This document shows positions 47,176-59,200 of a DNA stretch of 64,000 nucleotides, piece by piece. Position numbers and translations under genes: made by a program. The stretch comes from Antennarius striatus (Eukaryota > Chordata > Actinopteri > Lophiiformes > Antennariidae). The notes below the pieces were generated by a model. It did not search any database and was not told the origin of the DNA. It saw only the letters and a program-made list of their open reading frames with translations. Position 1 is the stretch's first letter; every line of letters starts with the position of its first letter. The stretch lies in the NCBI RefSeq assembly GCF_040054535.1, contig NC_090780.1:16835501-16899500 (forward strand), in the 5' to 3' direction.

Positions 47176-47964
47176 CTCTACCGGTCACAAAAAGCAACAT
47201 TCACTACCATTGCATTGGTGTAGTACATCCACAAAAAACTTTACAGGAGATCTTTCACGTGTCGACTGAACCGAGACACAGTATTTAAACCGTAAAGGCG
47301 AAATCATTCACTCTAAGCTAAAACCATCTCGTCAATATCAGTAACAGTGCACGGAAATGACCTCCCCAGAAAAAAACTAAGAAGTGCAGAAGCGCCAAAG
47401 AAACTTAATGTGTTTATCGCTAAACATTAGTTATGACGATGCGAAACACTGCATTATCTTTCAATTAAAAGCAAGCCACAGTGAACGTCAATGCTATGAT
47501 GCTCACACTAAAAGTGACAAGTAATTTACCGTAAAGAGAAATGACAACTTTTAACACCGATTAAAACTAGATACAGAAGACCAACACATGCCTGAATGAC
47601 GAAATAGGAACAAGGCTGAATACCAGAGTCGTAAAGCAAAAATGTTAGATAGAGCTAGCCTATCATACTCGCTGTCAGAATCGTACCAGCTACTAAATAA
47701 CGCCGTTTAGAAACACGGGTCTAATATATTGGTTCCGACAAGCAGCAGATTTGTGATTGGGAAGTAACGCAACGACACGACCGGAAATGTATGCAACCAA
47801 AGCTGGTGAGAGTGTAGTCCTGGAAAATACACGAGGATTCAACATTTAATGCTTCAGACATTTATCGAAGTGAAGTCAAATCACTCTGCGAGTTTAAGTC
47901 TTCCAATAAAATAAAATTATTGACAGTGTAGTATAAACTGTTTGTAAGGACATTTCAGTAGGGT
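47176..47964. other. rabif 5' UTR and promoter region
   Basis: No coding exon. ACCGGAAATG at about 47780 is an ETS-type site on the plus strand, about 600 bases upstream of the rabif ATG. Confidence 0.4.
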
Positions 47965-48239
47965 GATTATGTGGCGTGAACACGTCGCCGCACAACACGG
48001 CTGGTCCGGGTTCGAGTTCCGCTCTGTGCGGAGTTTGCGTGCTCTCTCCGTGTCTGCGTGGGTTCTCTCCGGGTTCTCCGGCTTCCTCCTTGTTTGTCTT
48101 TGTGTATGGCTCACGTTACACTGGCGTCGTGCCCAGAGTGTCCCCCGCCTCACGCCCTGTGCCAGCTGAGATAGGCTCCAGCTCCCCGTGACCCGCTACG
48201 GCGGATGAAGTGGCAGAAAATGAATGAATGAATGAATGA
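47965..48239 (+). mobile_element. tRNA-derived SINE, third copy, head-truncated
   Basis: Same family, but most of the A-box head is missing (GATTATGTGGCGTGAACACG joins directly to the anticodon-like part). B box GGTTCGAGTTC, core TGCGTGGGTTCTCTCCGGG and a clean TGAATGAATGAATGAA tail remain. About 25 bases are missing before the L2-like part. No target duplication was found. Confidence 0.85.
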
Positions 48240-48548
48240 ACACAGGCCCATAAAACCCCCACACAAGCACAGTGAATTAAGGTAAACACTAAACACACTT
48301 TCAAACATTTTTCTACGTTTTGGACATTTGTGGTACATCTGGAATTATATTTAATTTAAAAGAGCTACATTCTTTTGTCTTTTGCCTGCCTCTGCCTTAA
48401 ATAGCATCTAGTAATTTTACATTAAAATATTTTAAACTGTTTTAAAACTACGTTAAGATTTATAAACCAAAAATTTGCATCATCCTGTTGCTTGCGATTC
48501 TGTATTTCTTCATCTCTGGGTGCCAATATGTAGAGAATAAAAAAAACA

Positions 48549-48701
48549 TCAACTGTGTGTCTCTGCATCTGAGTTGAGGTGTGAAGTTGGAGGTGAAGGA
48601 CGGGTGAGTCTGTTGGTAAAATACTTTTCCGTCTGACTGATCAGGTCACTCATTTTAGCACCAGGCTTTTCTGAACATGTCTCTTTCCTCCCCCTTGTCT
48701 T
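48549..48701 (-). other. Orphan terminal-exon-like coding block
   Basis: On the minus strand, TTTTTTTTCCACCTAAG is a plausible acceptor followed by 50 open codons and a TGA. The peptide includes KTRGRKETCSEKPGAKMSDL and YFTNRLTRPSPPTSHL: basic, then Ser/Pro-rich, as in many protein C-termini. I do not recognise the family and found no upstream exon within the window. It could be the last exon of an unrecognised gene, a relic of a lost one, or chance. Confidence 0.3.
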
Positions 48702-49216
48702 CTTAGGTGGAAAAAAAACATTGCTTTAACAGTATTGTAGTACAGTAATATAAAGCGAACAAGCATCTACATCCGTTACATCTGCAGTAGTTTCTCAGAG
48801 TGCTACACCTATAAAGCTATGACACACACTTAAATTAACATAAATAATTCAATGGATTTGCAAAACACTTTTTCAGGCCCAACTGGAGAAAACACTTTTT
48901 GTATTATTTAATTTGGTTGTACATTTATAATTGAAAGGACAATTATTCAAACCCAGTTGTATATTATATTTACTTGGCCGTAACCAAATCACACCAGCTG
49001 TTTTTGCACACAAAATGTAACTTTATCTGACAACTGCTGTCCCAAAATCATTCTCAAAATCAGATATTAAAAATCTGTACCAAACTTCATAGATTTATTG
49101 TAGTAGAATTACTAGGTATATCAGTAACGTCTAGAATGATGAACCGAAGAATTTTGTGAATGCTTCCAGGAACGATAGAGGAGTAGCTGCTCGTCTTCAA
49201 GGGGGTTCAATAATAT

Positions 49217-50135
49217 TTGGGGTGCAGTAGTTAACAGTAACATTTTGTGTGGGAAAAAGTACCTGATTGTGGGTGACTCTGCCATAAAAGATGCGGGAAC
49301 CATCTAGAGCAAAAACACCAAAGCGCTGTATTTTTCCAATGATATGGTCTCTGATATGGCTGACAGGATCCTGAGTATTGTTGCATCAAACCCAAATGTG
49401 GAAAATGTCATCCTGCACACAGGGGCAAGTGATATTATGAAGTGGCAGTCTGAATTACTCAAACCGGACTTTAGCTATCTGCTAAACACAGTTAGCTCAC
49501 TGACTGCTGAAGTTTTTATCAGGTGGCTTCTACACCAGTCAGAGGAGGAGTTGAAAGATTCAGCCGGTTGATTGCACTGAATACATGGCTTTCAACTGCA
49601 TGTGCTGTTCACTCGACAGATTTCATTGACAATTTTAACTTTTTCTGGGACTGCAGACATCTTTTCAAGGGAGATGGGTTTTGTCTGAACAAGTTTTCCC
49701 CAACCTATTTTCCTACCTGCGCCACACTGATCCCTCTGCCAAGGCCATGTTACCAGGGAAACCCAGTCAGAAGGACTAGATACCACAACATGCAAAGGAG
49801 ATAACACTCCCTCTGCTTGACACATCAAACTACAAAAGACATTAAAGCAAACATGAGGACACACTGCTCCCACCAGCTGACACTGCCGATGAGGATTCAC
49901 ACCATCCAACCCCACCCAGTTCACCATCTATCCTGTCCCCCTCCTCCCCACACCTGGAGTTTACCGACCAAATGAACAGACTTGTTAATGTCAGCATCCA
50001 GCTAACTCCCTGGACATCTACTATCTTAACCCCCTCAATCATCTCTGACCCTTTGCTCACCACCCCCACCCCCTCCATGACTGCATCAAAATCCTCTTCA
50101 GTCTCCTGATAGGAGCTCAGGACCATTGACATGAT
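49217..50135 (+). mobile_element. LINE ORF1 remnant with SGNH-esterase domain (L2/CR1-like)
   Basis: Plus-strand pieces read KYLIVGDSAIKDAG (GDS block), MVSDMADRILSIVASNPNVE, VENVILHTGASDIMKWQSEL (GxND-like block), then in another frame RGGVERFSRLIALNTWLSTA and DCRHLFKGDGFCLNKF. This is the esterase domain seen in ORF1 of some teleost L2/CR1-group LINEs. Two frames and at least one in-frame stop show it is dead. A Pro/Ser/Thr-rich stretch follows to 50135. Confidence 0.6.
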
Positions 50136-50464
50136 AAAAATTGCATAGACTTTTATGTTACAGTTTTACTGGTAATTGCATACAACATGTACACAAAATT
50201 TCTTGGTTGGGAACTCTATGTCCACATGTAATGTTCACATTCAAAAGCATTCCAGTGAAAAGCAAATCATTTTTATTGTTTTACTGTTTATTACAGGAGG
50301 TACAGGGAAAATACTGTTTGCAATATGATAGAACAGAAAAAGCTTACAGTGAACAAAATATTGATGAAACACACAAGAGCATTCTGAACAAAAAAATGAA
50401 CAGCAAAAAGCCCAGAAAAAAAGGGGGGGGGTGGTTTACGTAAAAAAACACAAAATTACTGTCT

Positions 50465-50593
50465 CTAATCTCTACGATCTTCTGGGTTTGGCCACATGTT
50501 TTCATCAACATCACATCTGATATCATCCAAGGCGATGTACCTGGGATAGAACCGCTTGGTATGCCGGATCCACCCTTGGCAATGATCAGCTGT
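50465..50593 (-). pseudogene. IS630/Tc1-superfamily (DDE_3) transposase C-terminal fragment
   Basis: Open minus-strand frame ending at a TAG (50465-50467): DHCQGWIRHTKRFYPRYIA then CDVDENMWPNPEDRRD. It closely resembles the C-terminus of a teleost DDE transposase family with CQGWIRHARRFFPRC and CDVDEVLWPD. The catalytic core is not present upstream, so this is a scrap. Confidence 0.55.
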
Positions 50594-50911
50594 GTGTCAA
50601 TTATTCAATTGTTTGTTTATCAGCTGCTACAAATATATTGTATTTGAACTGATATCACTGCAGAAGCAGAGGTTTTTATACTGTATCTAAGGTTTGGAAT
50701 ATTGTTTTTGCTATTGTGGGATGTTATGTGTTGATATTCGTAAATAATAAAAAAACAATCCATAATTTTGTTGGGAGGTATAGCTTGTCTGTTAAGAAAA
50801 TGCAAGCATTGTGGTAATAATAATTTTAATCATTAGCTTCAGTTTAAATATTTTATTCTCTTGTTTAATTGCCTTTTTCCCTTTTAAACGTTCTTGTATT
50901 TTTTTGCCTTT

Positions 50912-50976
50912 GTAAAGCACTTCGAATTGCCTGTGTATGAATTGTGCTATAAAAATAAACTTGCCTTGCCTTGCAA
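50912..50976 (+). mobile_element. LINE-type 3' tail
   Basis: AAAGCACTTCGAATTGCCTG, GAATTGTGCTATAAAAATAA and a CTTGCCTTGCCTTGC repeat match the 3' ends of many teleost LINEs. It may be the tail of the element whose ORF1 remnant starts at 49217, with the transposase scrap inserted between, but that link is not proved. Confidence 0.4.
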
Positions 50977-51234
50977 TGTACGTGGTATTGTGCTATTGAA
51001 AATGGTTTGGGGTTGAACAAATTTTACTCCAGCCTGGGTGAGATTTGGTAATCCTTGAATTATTCTTGTGAGAGAAATAGCCACAATGCTTTTATTAAAC
51101 GAACGCCAAATGATCAATCCTTTGTTAACTCACCCATGCCTATAAAAAGGCATAAAGATCAGAGAGAGAATGACATTTATACAAATCAAAACTGAGGCAT
51201 CATGACTTGGATCGTAGTATGGGCCTGATGGAGT

Positions 51235-51465
51235 TTGCCAGTGCAGTTAAGACTGCAAAATCTACACCAGCGTTATGTAGTTTATGAAGGAACAGCAAAT
51301 CTCTCATGTCCTGGTCAACCATGCGTAATGACCCAGAATAGGAATCGACATATTTGCCCACTGCATCTCAGAAACAGGATCAGACCGGTCACTGTAGAGA
51401 CCACTGGTAGGCATAGCAGGCCTGTCCACACAAAAATACATTCCTCTAGGCAATTTGGACCTTGA
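51235..51465 (+). pseudogene. Tc1/mariner-like transposase N-terminal fragment
   Basis: The frame includes CPGQPCVMTQNRNRHICPLH, then LRNRIRPVTVETTGRHSRPV. It resembles the helix-turn-helix region of teleost Tc1-like transposases (GRPRVTTPRQDRHI, LRDRF, TA.NT.GRHNRPI). The match fades after HTK, and no catalytic core is visible. Confidence 0.45.
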
Positions 51466-54376
51466 ACCACATTATCTTAAACTAGCACAGTGGTGATAGA
51501 ATGTGTTTGCTGGGAATGTGTGTGTGAATGATGGAGAATGATGTCACAATGTTGGACAATCCATTTAACATTCTCCACAGATTGAGCAGCAACTCCGGGC
51601 AGCTCCAAGTGGAGAAAGGGCCTCCATCCCATGACATATGTCGTCGGTCAGTGATAAAGAGGATCACCGCTGCAATCAATGCTGACGGAAGAAAATTACT
51701 GATTGTGTAAAAAAAATTTATTCCAGTGATGTTACAAGACAAATTTGTAGCTCTTTTGTTATTGTTTCTATTAAATTATGATGATTATATTGAATACAGA
51801 ATAAAATAAAGAATAAAAGTATTACTCAAGTACAATTTTCAGGTACTTTTTAGATATTCCACAAATTCACCTGTTTTCAGTTTAAGTTTTTTTTAATCAC
51901 AAATTCTAATCACTAATATTGATATTAGGAATTAACTGTTTCTATACTTACAACAGTTTATATAGATGCATTTTAAATATCCCTGCTTAAAAATATATTA
52001 ATCTATACTATATCATGACATTCTTTCAGGTACATTCTCTTTTTTGTATATTCTGACAAGACTTTAACTGAGTATTTTAATGTATTGATCACCTGCGCCT
52101 GGAATATTATCATGTAGCCAAATCGTTATCTGGTCCCACACATCCAATATTCTTGCCATTCCTGTTTCCTAAAATCCATTAATGTAGTTTGCAAACACTT
52201 CACGTTCACATTCTTATCAAGTGAGAAAAACGTAAACAGAAAGTAATAGGAATAAGCTTGGTAATGACGTCACCAATACAGTCACTCATCGTGAATCCAC
52301 CGAGCACACGCTGGCAGGATAAGGTCCACTTAGAAAGATCAAAGTAATGACAGATGACACAGTTAAAAACACGTTTGGTGCAATAATGTACTCGTATTTT
52401 GAAATTATACTTATGTTTTTAAATGAAACTTGGCGATTTAGGAGACTTGGGATGATGTCATAATGCTATTCAAATGAAAAACGTCACTGGTGTGTTTGGT
52501 GCAAAGAGACCTAAGAAAAGAACTAGAGTTGCCAACACAAGAAAATTTTAAATAGAGCGACAATCTTACAATGATGCTACACCCATTAAATTCTTTTTTG
52601 AGGAACAGATCCAGGGAGAGTTGGAGGGAAAACATGGAAAATATAAAGAACGAAATGCAACAAGTAGAATATACAAATAGTGACAACGATGGATGGATAA
52701 ATTGAGCTATGCCAACAAATAATAATTAATGGATACCGATACCTGAACCTTGAACATGCATTTGACACAAATGGACACCATGTTTGTACATGTGGAAAAA
52801 AATTTATTCCAATAATTTTCCAAGGTTACCATTAATAAATATTTACGTTTACATTTCAGTGAAATGTATGATTTTTTTTCACTTTCTACACAGGACATTA
52901 CACAAGGTCAAGAATCCACATCATTTTAGTCTTTGTAATAAAGCTTGAATAAGTTGATCTAGAAAACAAATAGTCTTAAACAGCAGTTGATACAACCTAT
53001 CAATGGAGTTGTCAGTTCAGTAGAGAGATTTGATTGTATTTATGGCAAGGAAAACAAGAAAGGTCAACATCTGGAAATCACTGAAGCTCCCTTGACTGTT
53101 AAGATAGGCCGTTTTCTTTAAAAACGTTTCCGTTGGCCTAAGGCACAGGAATACTAAAAGTTCATATCAATCATAAATATCACGTTTTAAACCCTATATG
53201 GTGATTTAAAGGTTTCAATTTAATAATATACACCTAGGTGTGTTTGATACACCTTTCATTGCATCTGAAATCTACCACAAAAGAAACACCTCTAGCTGAC
53301 AAAAACACAATTTAATTTATCCAGATCTGTACATTGTGCGTAGCCCAGGACCTCTAGAAAATTTATCAATGATTTGTCATCTGACTGGAAAAATAATGGT
53401 GAGGGATTTCTTTTAATTTCAACATTTTAAGCATTTCAGTATAATTTGTACTGATTCTACTTTCTGCACTGCAGCATAAATTTATGTCCTTCTGAATACT
53501 GTATAAGTTGTTTGGAACCAAAACAATGCATCAAAATTCACAGGAAAAACTTTCTTTCAAGTCCAAACAAACTAAGAAATTAATTTATGTATTTATCGTT
53601 TTAACTTTATGAAGATCTCCACTCAGCCTTACAGCTTGTTTTACTCAGACACATCTATCTCATATTTATGGGTCTGAAGACACATGTTCCTTTTATTAAT
53701 GCATTCTGTATTTTATAAAATTGTAGAGTATTCTCTGGGCCTTCAGAGTACATTTAATATTTTTCCTTGCAGAGCAGATGCGAGTGAATTTGTGGTGGTC
53801 CACCGTGTTTCAACAGACATCGCAATCAGTGTCAGCAGTTTAAAAAAAAAACATCCGGTGACAGTTTTACACACTATAGCTATATATAATTTAATCATTC
53901 TTGTATAAATATGTGTACATGTCTCCAAATACCAAAATGGTCCAGTTCTTCTCTACACCTTAACTTTAAGTGGACAGTACATTCATCCTCTAACCTGCAT
54001 AGTCACTGGTAGGGAGGAAAGGAATGGTTTACAGTACGTGCCCTCTGCTACAGCACAAATAATACGCTCTGTACCCTTTGTGCAATGATAACGCTAGTAG
54101 TGAGCCTGTCAGAAGTAACCATCAGTTACAGGAAAATAAGATTTTGGTTAAAAATCACATTTTAATCTAACTTGAAAATGTAGACTTTCATCCTGTAATT
54201 ACTGAAAAAGTAGTGCCCATTGAAGATTCCCTTCGTAGCTTAATGGCTAGTTCATGCTACTTCATTGGAGCAAAACAGAGCCAAACAAAAAGCCCACCAA
54301 AACCCAAAAAAGATGTTTGCAAATAAGTACAGAAGGAGCAGTAAGTGACCATATATTGAATTCCAGCAGCATTTAA

Positions 54377-54377
<1 letters not shown>
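51466..54377. other. AT-rich spacer and probable adipor1 3' UTR
   Basis: No coding exon recognised on either strand. TGACGTCA at 52265-52272 followed by CCAAT looks promoter-like but has no gene to drive. The part nearest adipor1 is probably its 3' UTR; the end cannot be placed. Confidence 0.45.
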
Positions 54378-54457
<80 letters not shown>

Positions 54458-54465
54458 CGTGTGCG
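54378..54465. repeat. Long (GT)n microsatellite in the adipor1 3' UTR
   Basis: About 36 GT units plus a GCGTGCGTGTGCG end. On the adipor1 strand it is a (CA)n run starting about 40 nt after the stop codon. Confidence 0.95.
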
Positions 54466-54505
54466 GGCCTGTAAAGAAAAGTATGAGTAGTCACAGTTAG
54501 GCCCC

Positions 54506-57500
54506 TCAGAGGAGTGAATCATCTGTGCATCCCCCCTCAAGGCCGTAGCGGAACTCCTGCAGATTGGAAACTCCATAAAAATGAATGAACGCTGCAGCCA
54601 CGACCAGGACATGAAAAATCTGATGGGAATGGAACTAGAAAGAGAAAGACAGGTGCAAATTTCAGTTCCTTTGATTTTATACAGGCAAGTGATAATCCAA
54701 CCAACCAACAAACAAAAACACACTTGTGGACTGAAGAGATTTGAATGTTTGCTTGGTCTTCATTCCATCAACACTTGGTTAATTGTGATGTATTATTAGA
54801 TGTTAGTCTATTGACAATGATAATTATAACTGATAGAAAGGATGGAACAACCAAATAAAATGTGTCTGTAACTCTGCTAATACTGTAAATGTTGCAGTAT
54901 TCTGTGATATGTAAATGAAATAGGAAGTTAAAATTTCATAATCAGTCTTGACATACATTTAGAAAACAAAGATACAATAGTAGATATATTGCTGATTTTT
55001 ATAAATACAGGCTTATTCTGAATTTGATGCCAGTAACACTCTTCAAACAAGTTGGGCCAGAGGAAAGAAAAGTCTTGTACCGCCGTGGGAAAAAATATAA
55101 TACACAGGTTACAGCGAGCACTGGTTTGTGAAAAAAAACCCCCCACAAAAACACATGGATATTGTAATATGCAAATCCCATTTAAAAGGAGATCCAGAAA
55201 GTTATATTCAACAATGCTGCCATAACATCTCCATATGAAAAGACAAATCACAATTCCTCTGACAAAAACTATGCAGCAGCCCAGCTCCCTGCATGTTTAT
55301 CATGGTTCTAGCCTTATATGCATACATGGATAAGGTACTATTAATTGAAAACCAACAACATTGCAAACATAGCCGGACTGTCCAGCTATGTTTATAATGG
55401 ACATTCTGTTCACATGCAAAGAATTATTTCCTGACTTTAGCATTAGGTTATCTCATCCAATACTTACCCAGATGTCACACTTGCCAGGAAAATAGCGCTC
55501 AGGGATCCTGGCAGCATACAGACCAGCACCAGTGATATACATGGCACCCATCAGGTAGAACCAACCCATTTGGCCCACTGTGGTCGCCTTAACAAAGCCT
55601 TCCTCAATAGTGAAGTGCATTGTGGGGACAATACCGCTTAGTCCAAGACCCATGAACACACCTAAGTGAGGAAATGAACTTATTACTTTGTGTAATTTTG
55701 ATAAAGTCACTACTTATGCACCTTGGTCACTGAACATTTATACCTAGTGCTGCAGACTGCTCAGCAACATATGATCAAACGACAATAATAACCCAAAGCA
55801 AGTTGCTGCTTAAAATGACAGTGAAAAGACAGTTTCTTTAAAGCACATATGGTTCTGAACCGGTTTCACCTGCTCTTGTAGGTCTGTGACGAGGTGTAGA
55901 GAACCGGTCCCACTGGGCCACTACGATTGCAGCAATGCCAAGGACGCATACAATGGAGAGGTAGATAAGTCGGGGCTGAGGGGAACAGTAGAACGAGTAG
56001 TACAGCCATGGTACAAAAGAGCCCATGATCAGAAGGGCTATGCCCGAGTAGTCAAGCCTGAAGAGAGGGGGCGACAGAGACAAACAGGCTTGAAGTTCTG
56101 TATGAAAAGTGATGTATTTTTATGTTGGTAAACAAACATGTTAGGGATTTCTAAATGTTAATGCTTTCATAGGAAAATCAATCAACATCACCAAATATTT
56201 ATAGTTCTGTGTCTGATTTCTCCTCCCTGCTAATTTGAGACATGGCAACTGTTGTATTTTTTTATGGTGTAGTTTGTGCATGTGATTTGACTAATATGAT
56301 GTTACAGTGGTCTGACAGAGTAAATGCACTCATCCATTAGTTGTGACCACAGATCACTATAAACCTCACAATGAAGCCAAGAAGGTGCTCTCGTACATCC
56401 TTGTGAAACTTCTAATGACTGGTCTACCATGTCTAGTAATGAGGTAAATGAGGATGCCTGAAAATTCAAAACCTGACAGATCCAAAAATGTTCCTTGAAG
56501 AGACATAGGCAAATGTGAGAAGCAGAGTGGTTGAGCCCTTACTTGGAGAAGGTGCGAGACACTTTCTCAGAGTGGCAGTAGACGGTATGAAAAAGCCAGG
56601 AGAAGCTAAGGCAGAGCACAGCTCCAAGGAAGAACATCCCAAACACCACTTTCTCTTGCAGTGGGGCCATAAAATACATGTTGGGCCGCAGCATGGTTAA
56701 TGTGCCCAGACAAAGGAATAAGATCAGCCCTGAGGGAAAAAAACAGACCAGTGTCACTCAGAGTGACAAGAAAACAAAACAAAACTAATAAGAGCTATAC
56801 AGAGTTATACAGCTAAAAAAAATTTGGTTGTAAAAATCTGCAGTTAGCAGCTTTAGGAATACGATGTAAGGCTAATTCTCACCTAACAGGTGAGTCCAGA
56901 TGTTTCCTGTCTCAGTGTGAATTCTGAAGATGCTTCCAAAACATGCTCGAAAGGAGGGCATAGGGGGCCGATGTCCATGCAGGAGGTAATCGTTGTCCTT
57001 CAGCCACTCTGGAAGGACATGAAAAGGGATGACCCTCCAGCGCCCCTCCCAAACCTGAAAAGGAAGAATATCGTTCACTCATAGGTGCATATACTTTTAT
57101 TACTCTGTGGCTTTTGAAAGTCTGTGAAGTCGACTCAAGTAAGGTCGCATGAAATATGGTTTCAACACTGTAATGTATATCACAAGATGTGGAAGGTCAA
57201 GTAGGTAAATGAACTCAAAGACTCAGGCTGAGATTTTATCGCAGTCCTGCACATATGAAAAACTGATGATTCTCATTTTCTAAGACCTATTTAGAAGATA
57301 ATGTTCAAGAGATTGTCAGGGCATGGAATTTTAGTTAATGCAATGAATACAAGTAGTAGGAGTAGTAGTAAAATATTTAAGCACGTTCAAATTAAGGTTC
57401 TTTTATTTGCCAGTTTATGTTAACTTGAATGTTTAATTGAATTTTGCCAGATTAAGTATTCAATTTGGAAAAATCAGACATATACACATTGTGTTAATAA

Positions 57501-58020
57501 TAACATAGGAAGACTAAGTAATGGGGAAGACCAGACAGATTGGATTATACTGTATACTCCAACCTCAAACACCAGCTAATTTTAATTCCCTGCAAAGTTC
57601 TGAATGGCAAGCAGACAAACTTCTGAATTGTTGCTGTAAACCTAAAGTTCTATATTTAGCAGATTGAGAAGACATTTATGACCTTGTGTACAAACTCCTC
57701 CATCTTCTCCATGGCATGATGAGCCTGAAGTGGTAAGGTAAGGACCTCTCCCACATCATCATCATCCTCTTCCTCGTCCGCAAGCATTGCAGCTCCCTTA
57801 AAGATATCACAATGAGACTACTGAAGCTGCTGAACCTTATCTTTTGTCTGAAAACTGCCTGAACCAGACTTACCTCTGGACTGATGCCTTTCGAGGCTGC
57901 CTGTCGCCCCCCTCCCTCCTCCAGCAACGGCCCCAGCTCCATCAGCTCCACATCTGGGACATGGCAGTCCTCAGAGATACGACAGTCCGCATCACTCGCA
58001 GACCCGTTTCGGCCTGACAT
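54506..58020 (-). CDS. adipor1: Adiponectin receptor 1 (PAQR family)
   Basis: Seven coding exons, transcript order: 57874-58020, 57683-57796, 56883-57054, 56543-56729, 55870-56057, 55468-55661, 54506-54634. All in phase: 376 aa (human 375). It is a seven-pass plasma-membrane receptor with the N-terminus inside; adiponectin signalling runs through AMPK and a zinc-dependent ceramidase-like site. Zinc ligands are conserved: H192 (FHTVYCHSEK), H338 and H342 (SHQIFH), with D209 (KLDYSG). The N-terminal 87 residues are variable and acidic (DEEEDDDDVGE); the conserved part starts LTLPLQAHHAMEKMEEF. MSGRNG was taken as the start because the family matches from MELGPLLEE on. Upstream of it the frame stays open through the exon (to 58093) without an ATG. 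It resembles ADIPOR1 more than ADIPOR2 at the C-terminus (GLEGGCTDDSLL). Confidence 0.95.
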
Positions 58021-59110
58021 AAGGAGACTGCCTGATGACTCACTCACAGTCTCTGTATTCTGCTTCAGATAGTACAGTTGGTTTAATGCCCTGCTGAGAA
58101 ACCACAATAACAATCAAATTAACACACGGAATTTGATATATAGATAACTAAATATATTAACATGTTATAATTATACACAAATAAAAGGCAAACTTATCAT
58201 AAATGGTCTGCTACCGTACTGCTTGGTAATGTAGTAATAAATACTGTACACATAATGAAATCACTGACCACTTTATATCACTAAATCTAACAGCTGGTCT
58301 GAACTGAACAATAGACAAATCACTTATTACAGGTTATCCTACAAACAGAACTGGTTTTGTGATTATATATTGATGGCTACAGTACATGAACTGGGCATGG
58401 ACTTGGCATTAATAGACACATTAAGCTTAAGGTTACTTATTCATTTAAAAATAAAATACTACTGTAATATCAGTAAACTAAAACTACATAAAACCTGTGT
58501 TTCACCGATTAGACATTCACAACGAACTTCTGAAGGTTTGTACAGCAAGCCAAAATTTCAGTCAACGAATGCCGTAAATAATAATCCAGAAATAGGCGCA
58601 ATAGTGGAATTTGATCGGACACCTGAGGCAGACAACACAAACACAACGTTTAACAAAGTTGCATCCTGCCAGACGGACGATGATTAGCACGACGAGAAAG
58701 GGAACACGAAGTACACAACGTAGAACCAACGAAAGACGAAAACGATTTTTAGTGAAGTCATCGTATCTTAAAGATTCCATATACAAGATACACACAGATA
58801 CGAATCAAACTTCAACGAACCTTTTAAGTTATCAGGTCACAGATGGCTCAAATATCACCTTGCTAACATCACATTTTAGCTAGCGCTGAGCTGTCGCTAA
58901 CACATCGAGCAGGCGACACAGCTTTTTAAATTAACTTGCAAAACAGGAAGACAAGTCTTAACAACGCCTATATTTAACGTTTCTACATCATTTACTGTTC
59001 AAGCGCACACAATAACAAATTAATAAAATATGCATAAGTTACCTGTAAAGGTAGCCTTCACACCAGCAAAGTGAATTGTTTATCGAAAAGAAACGAAATC
59101 CTTTCCGGAA
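58021..59110 (-). other. adipor1 5' UTR: exon part and putative first non-coding exon
   Basis: The first coding exon extends upstream to an acceptor at 58094-58096 (TTTCTCAG on the minus strand). A likely first non-coding exon ends with the donor TTTACAG/gtaact at 59043 and includes CTTTCCGGAAG at about 59101-59111, an ETS-type promoter site. The 950-bp intron between them holds no other gene. The exact transcription start is not visible. Confidence 0.5.
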
Positions 59111-59200
59111 GATGAGCGCTCATCAGTATATAAACTTCCTCTCCAGTTTCCAAAATAAAGGTATCCATTCGGAACAATAAAATATAGTTCATAATAAGAT

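Noticed and set aside
49344-49571. Host SGNH hydrolase gene
   Set aside because: The esterase motifs are broken across frames and match LINE ORF1 proteins, with other transposon pieces around.
51482-51742. 86-codon minus-strand frame and its plus-strand counterpart (GQLQVEKGPPSHDICRRS)
   Set aside because: No family recognised and no splice sites; probably part of the surrounding transposon debris.
54252-54723. Frames with poly-His-Thr
   Set aside because: Translations of the GT microsatellite.
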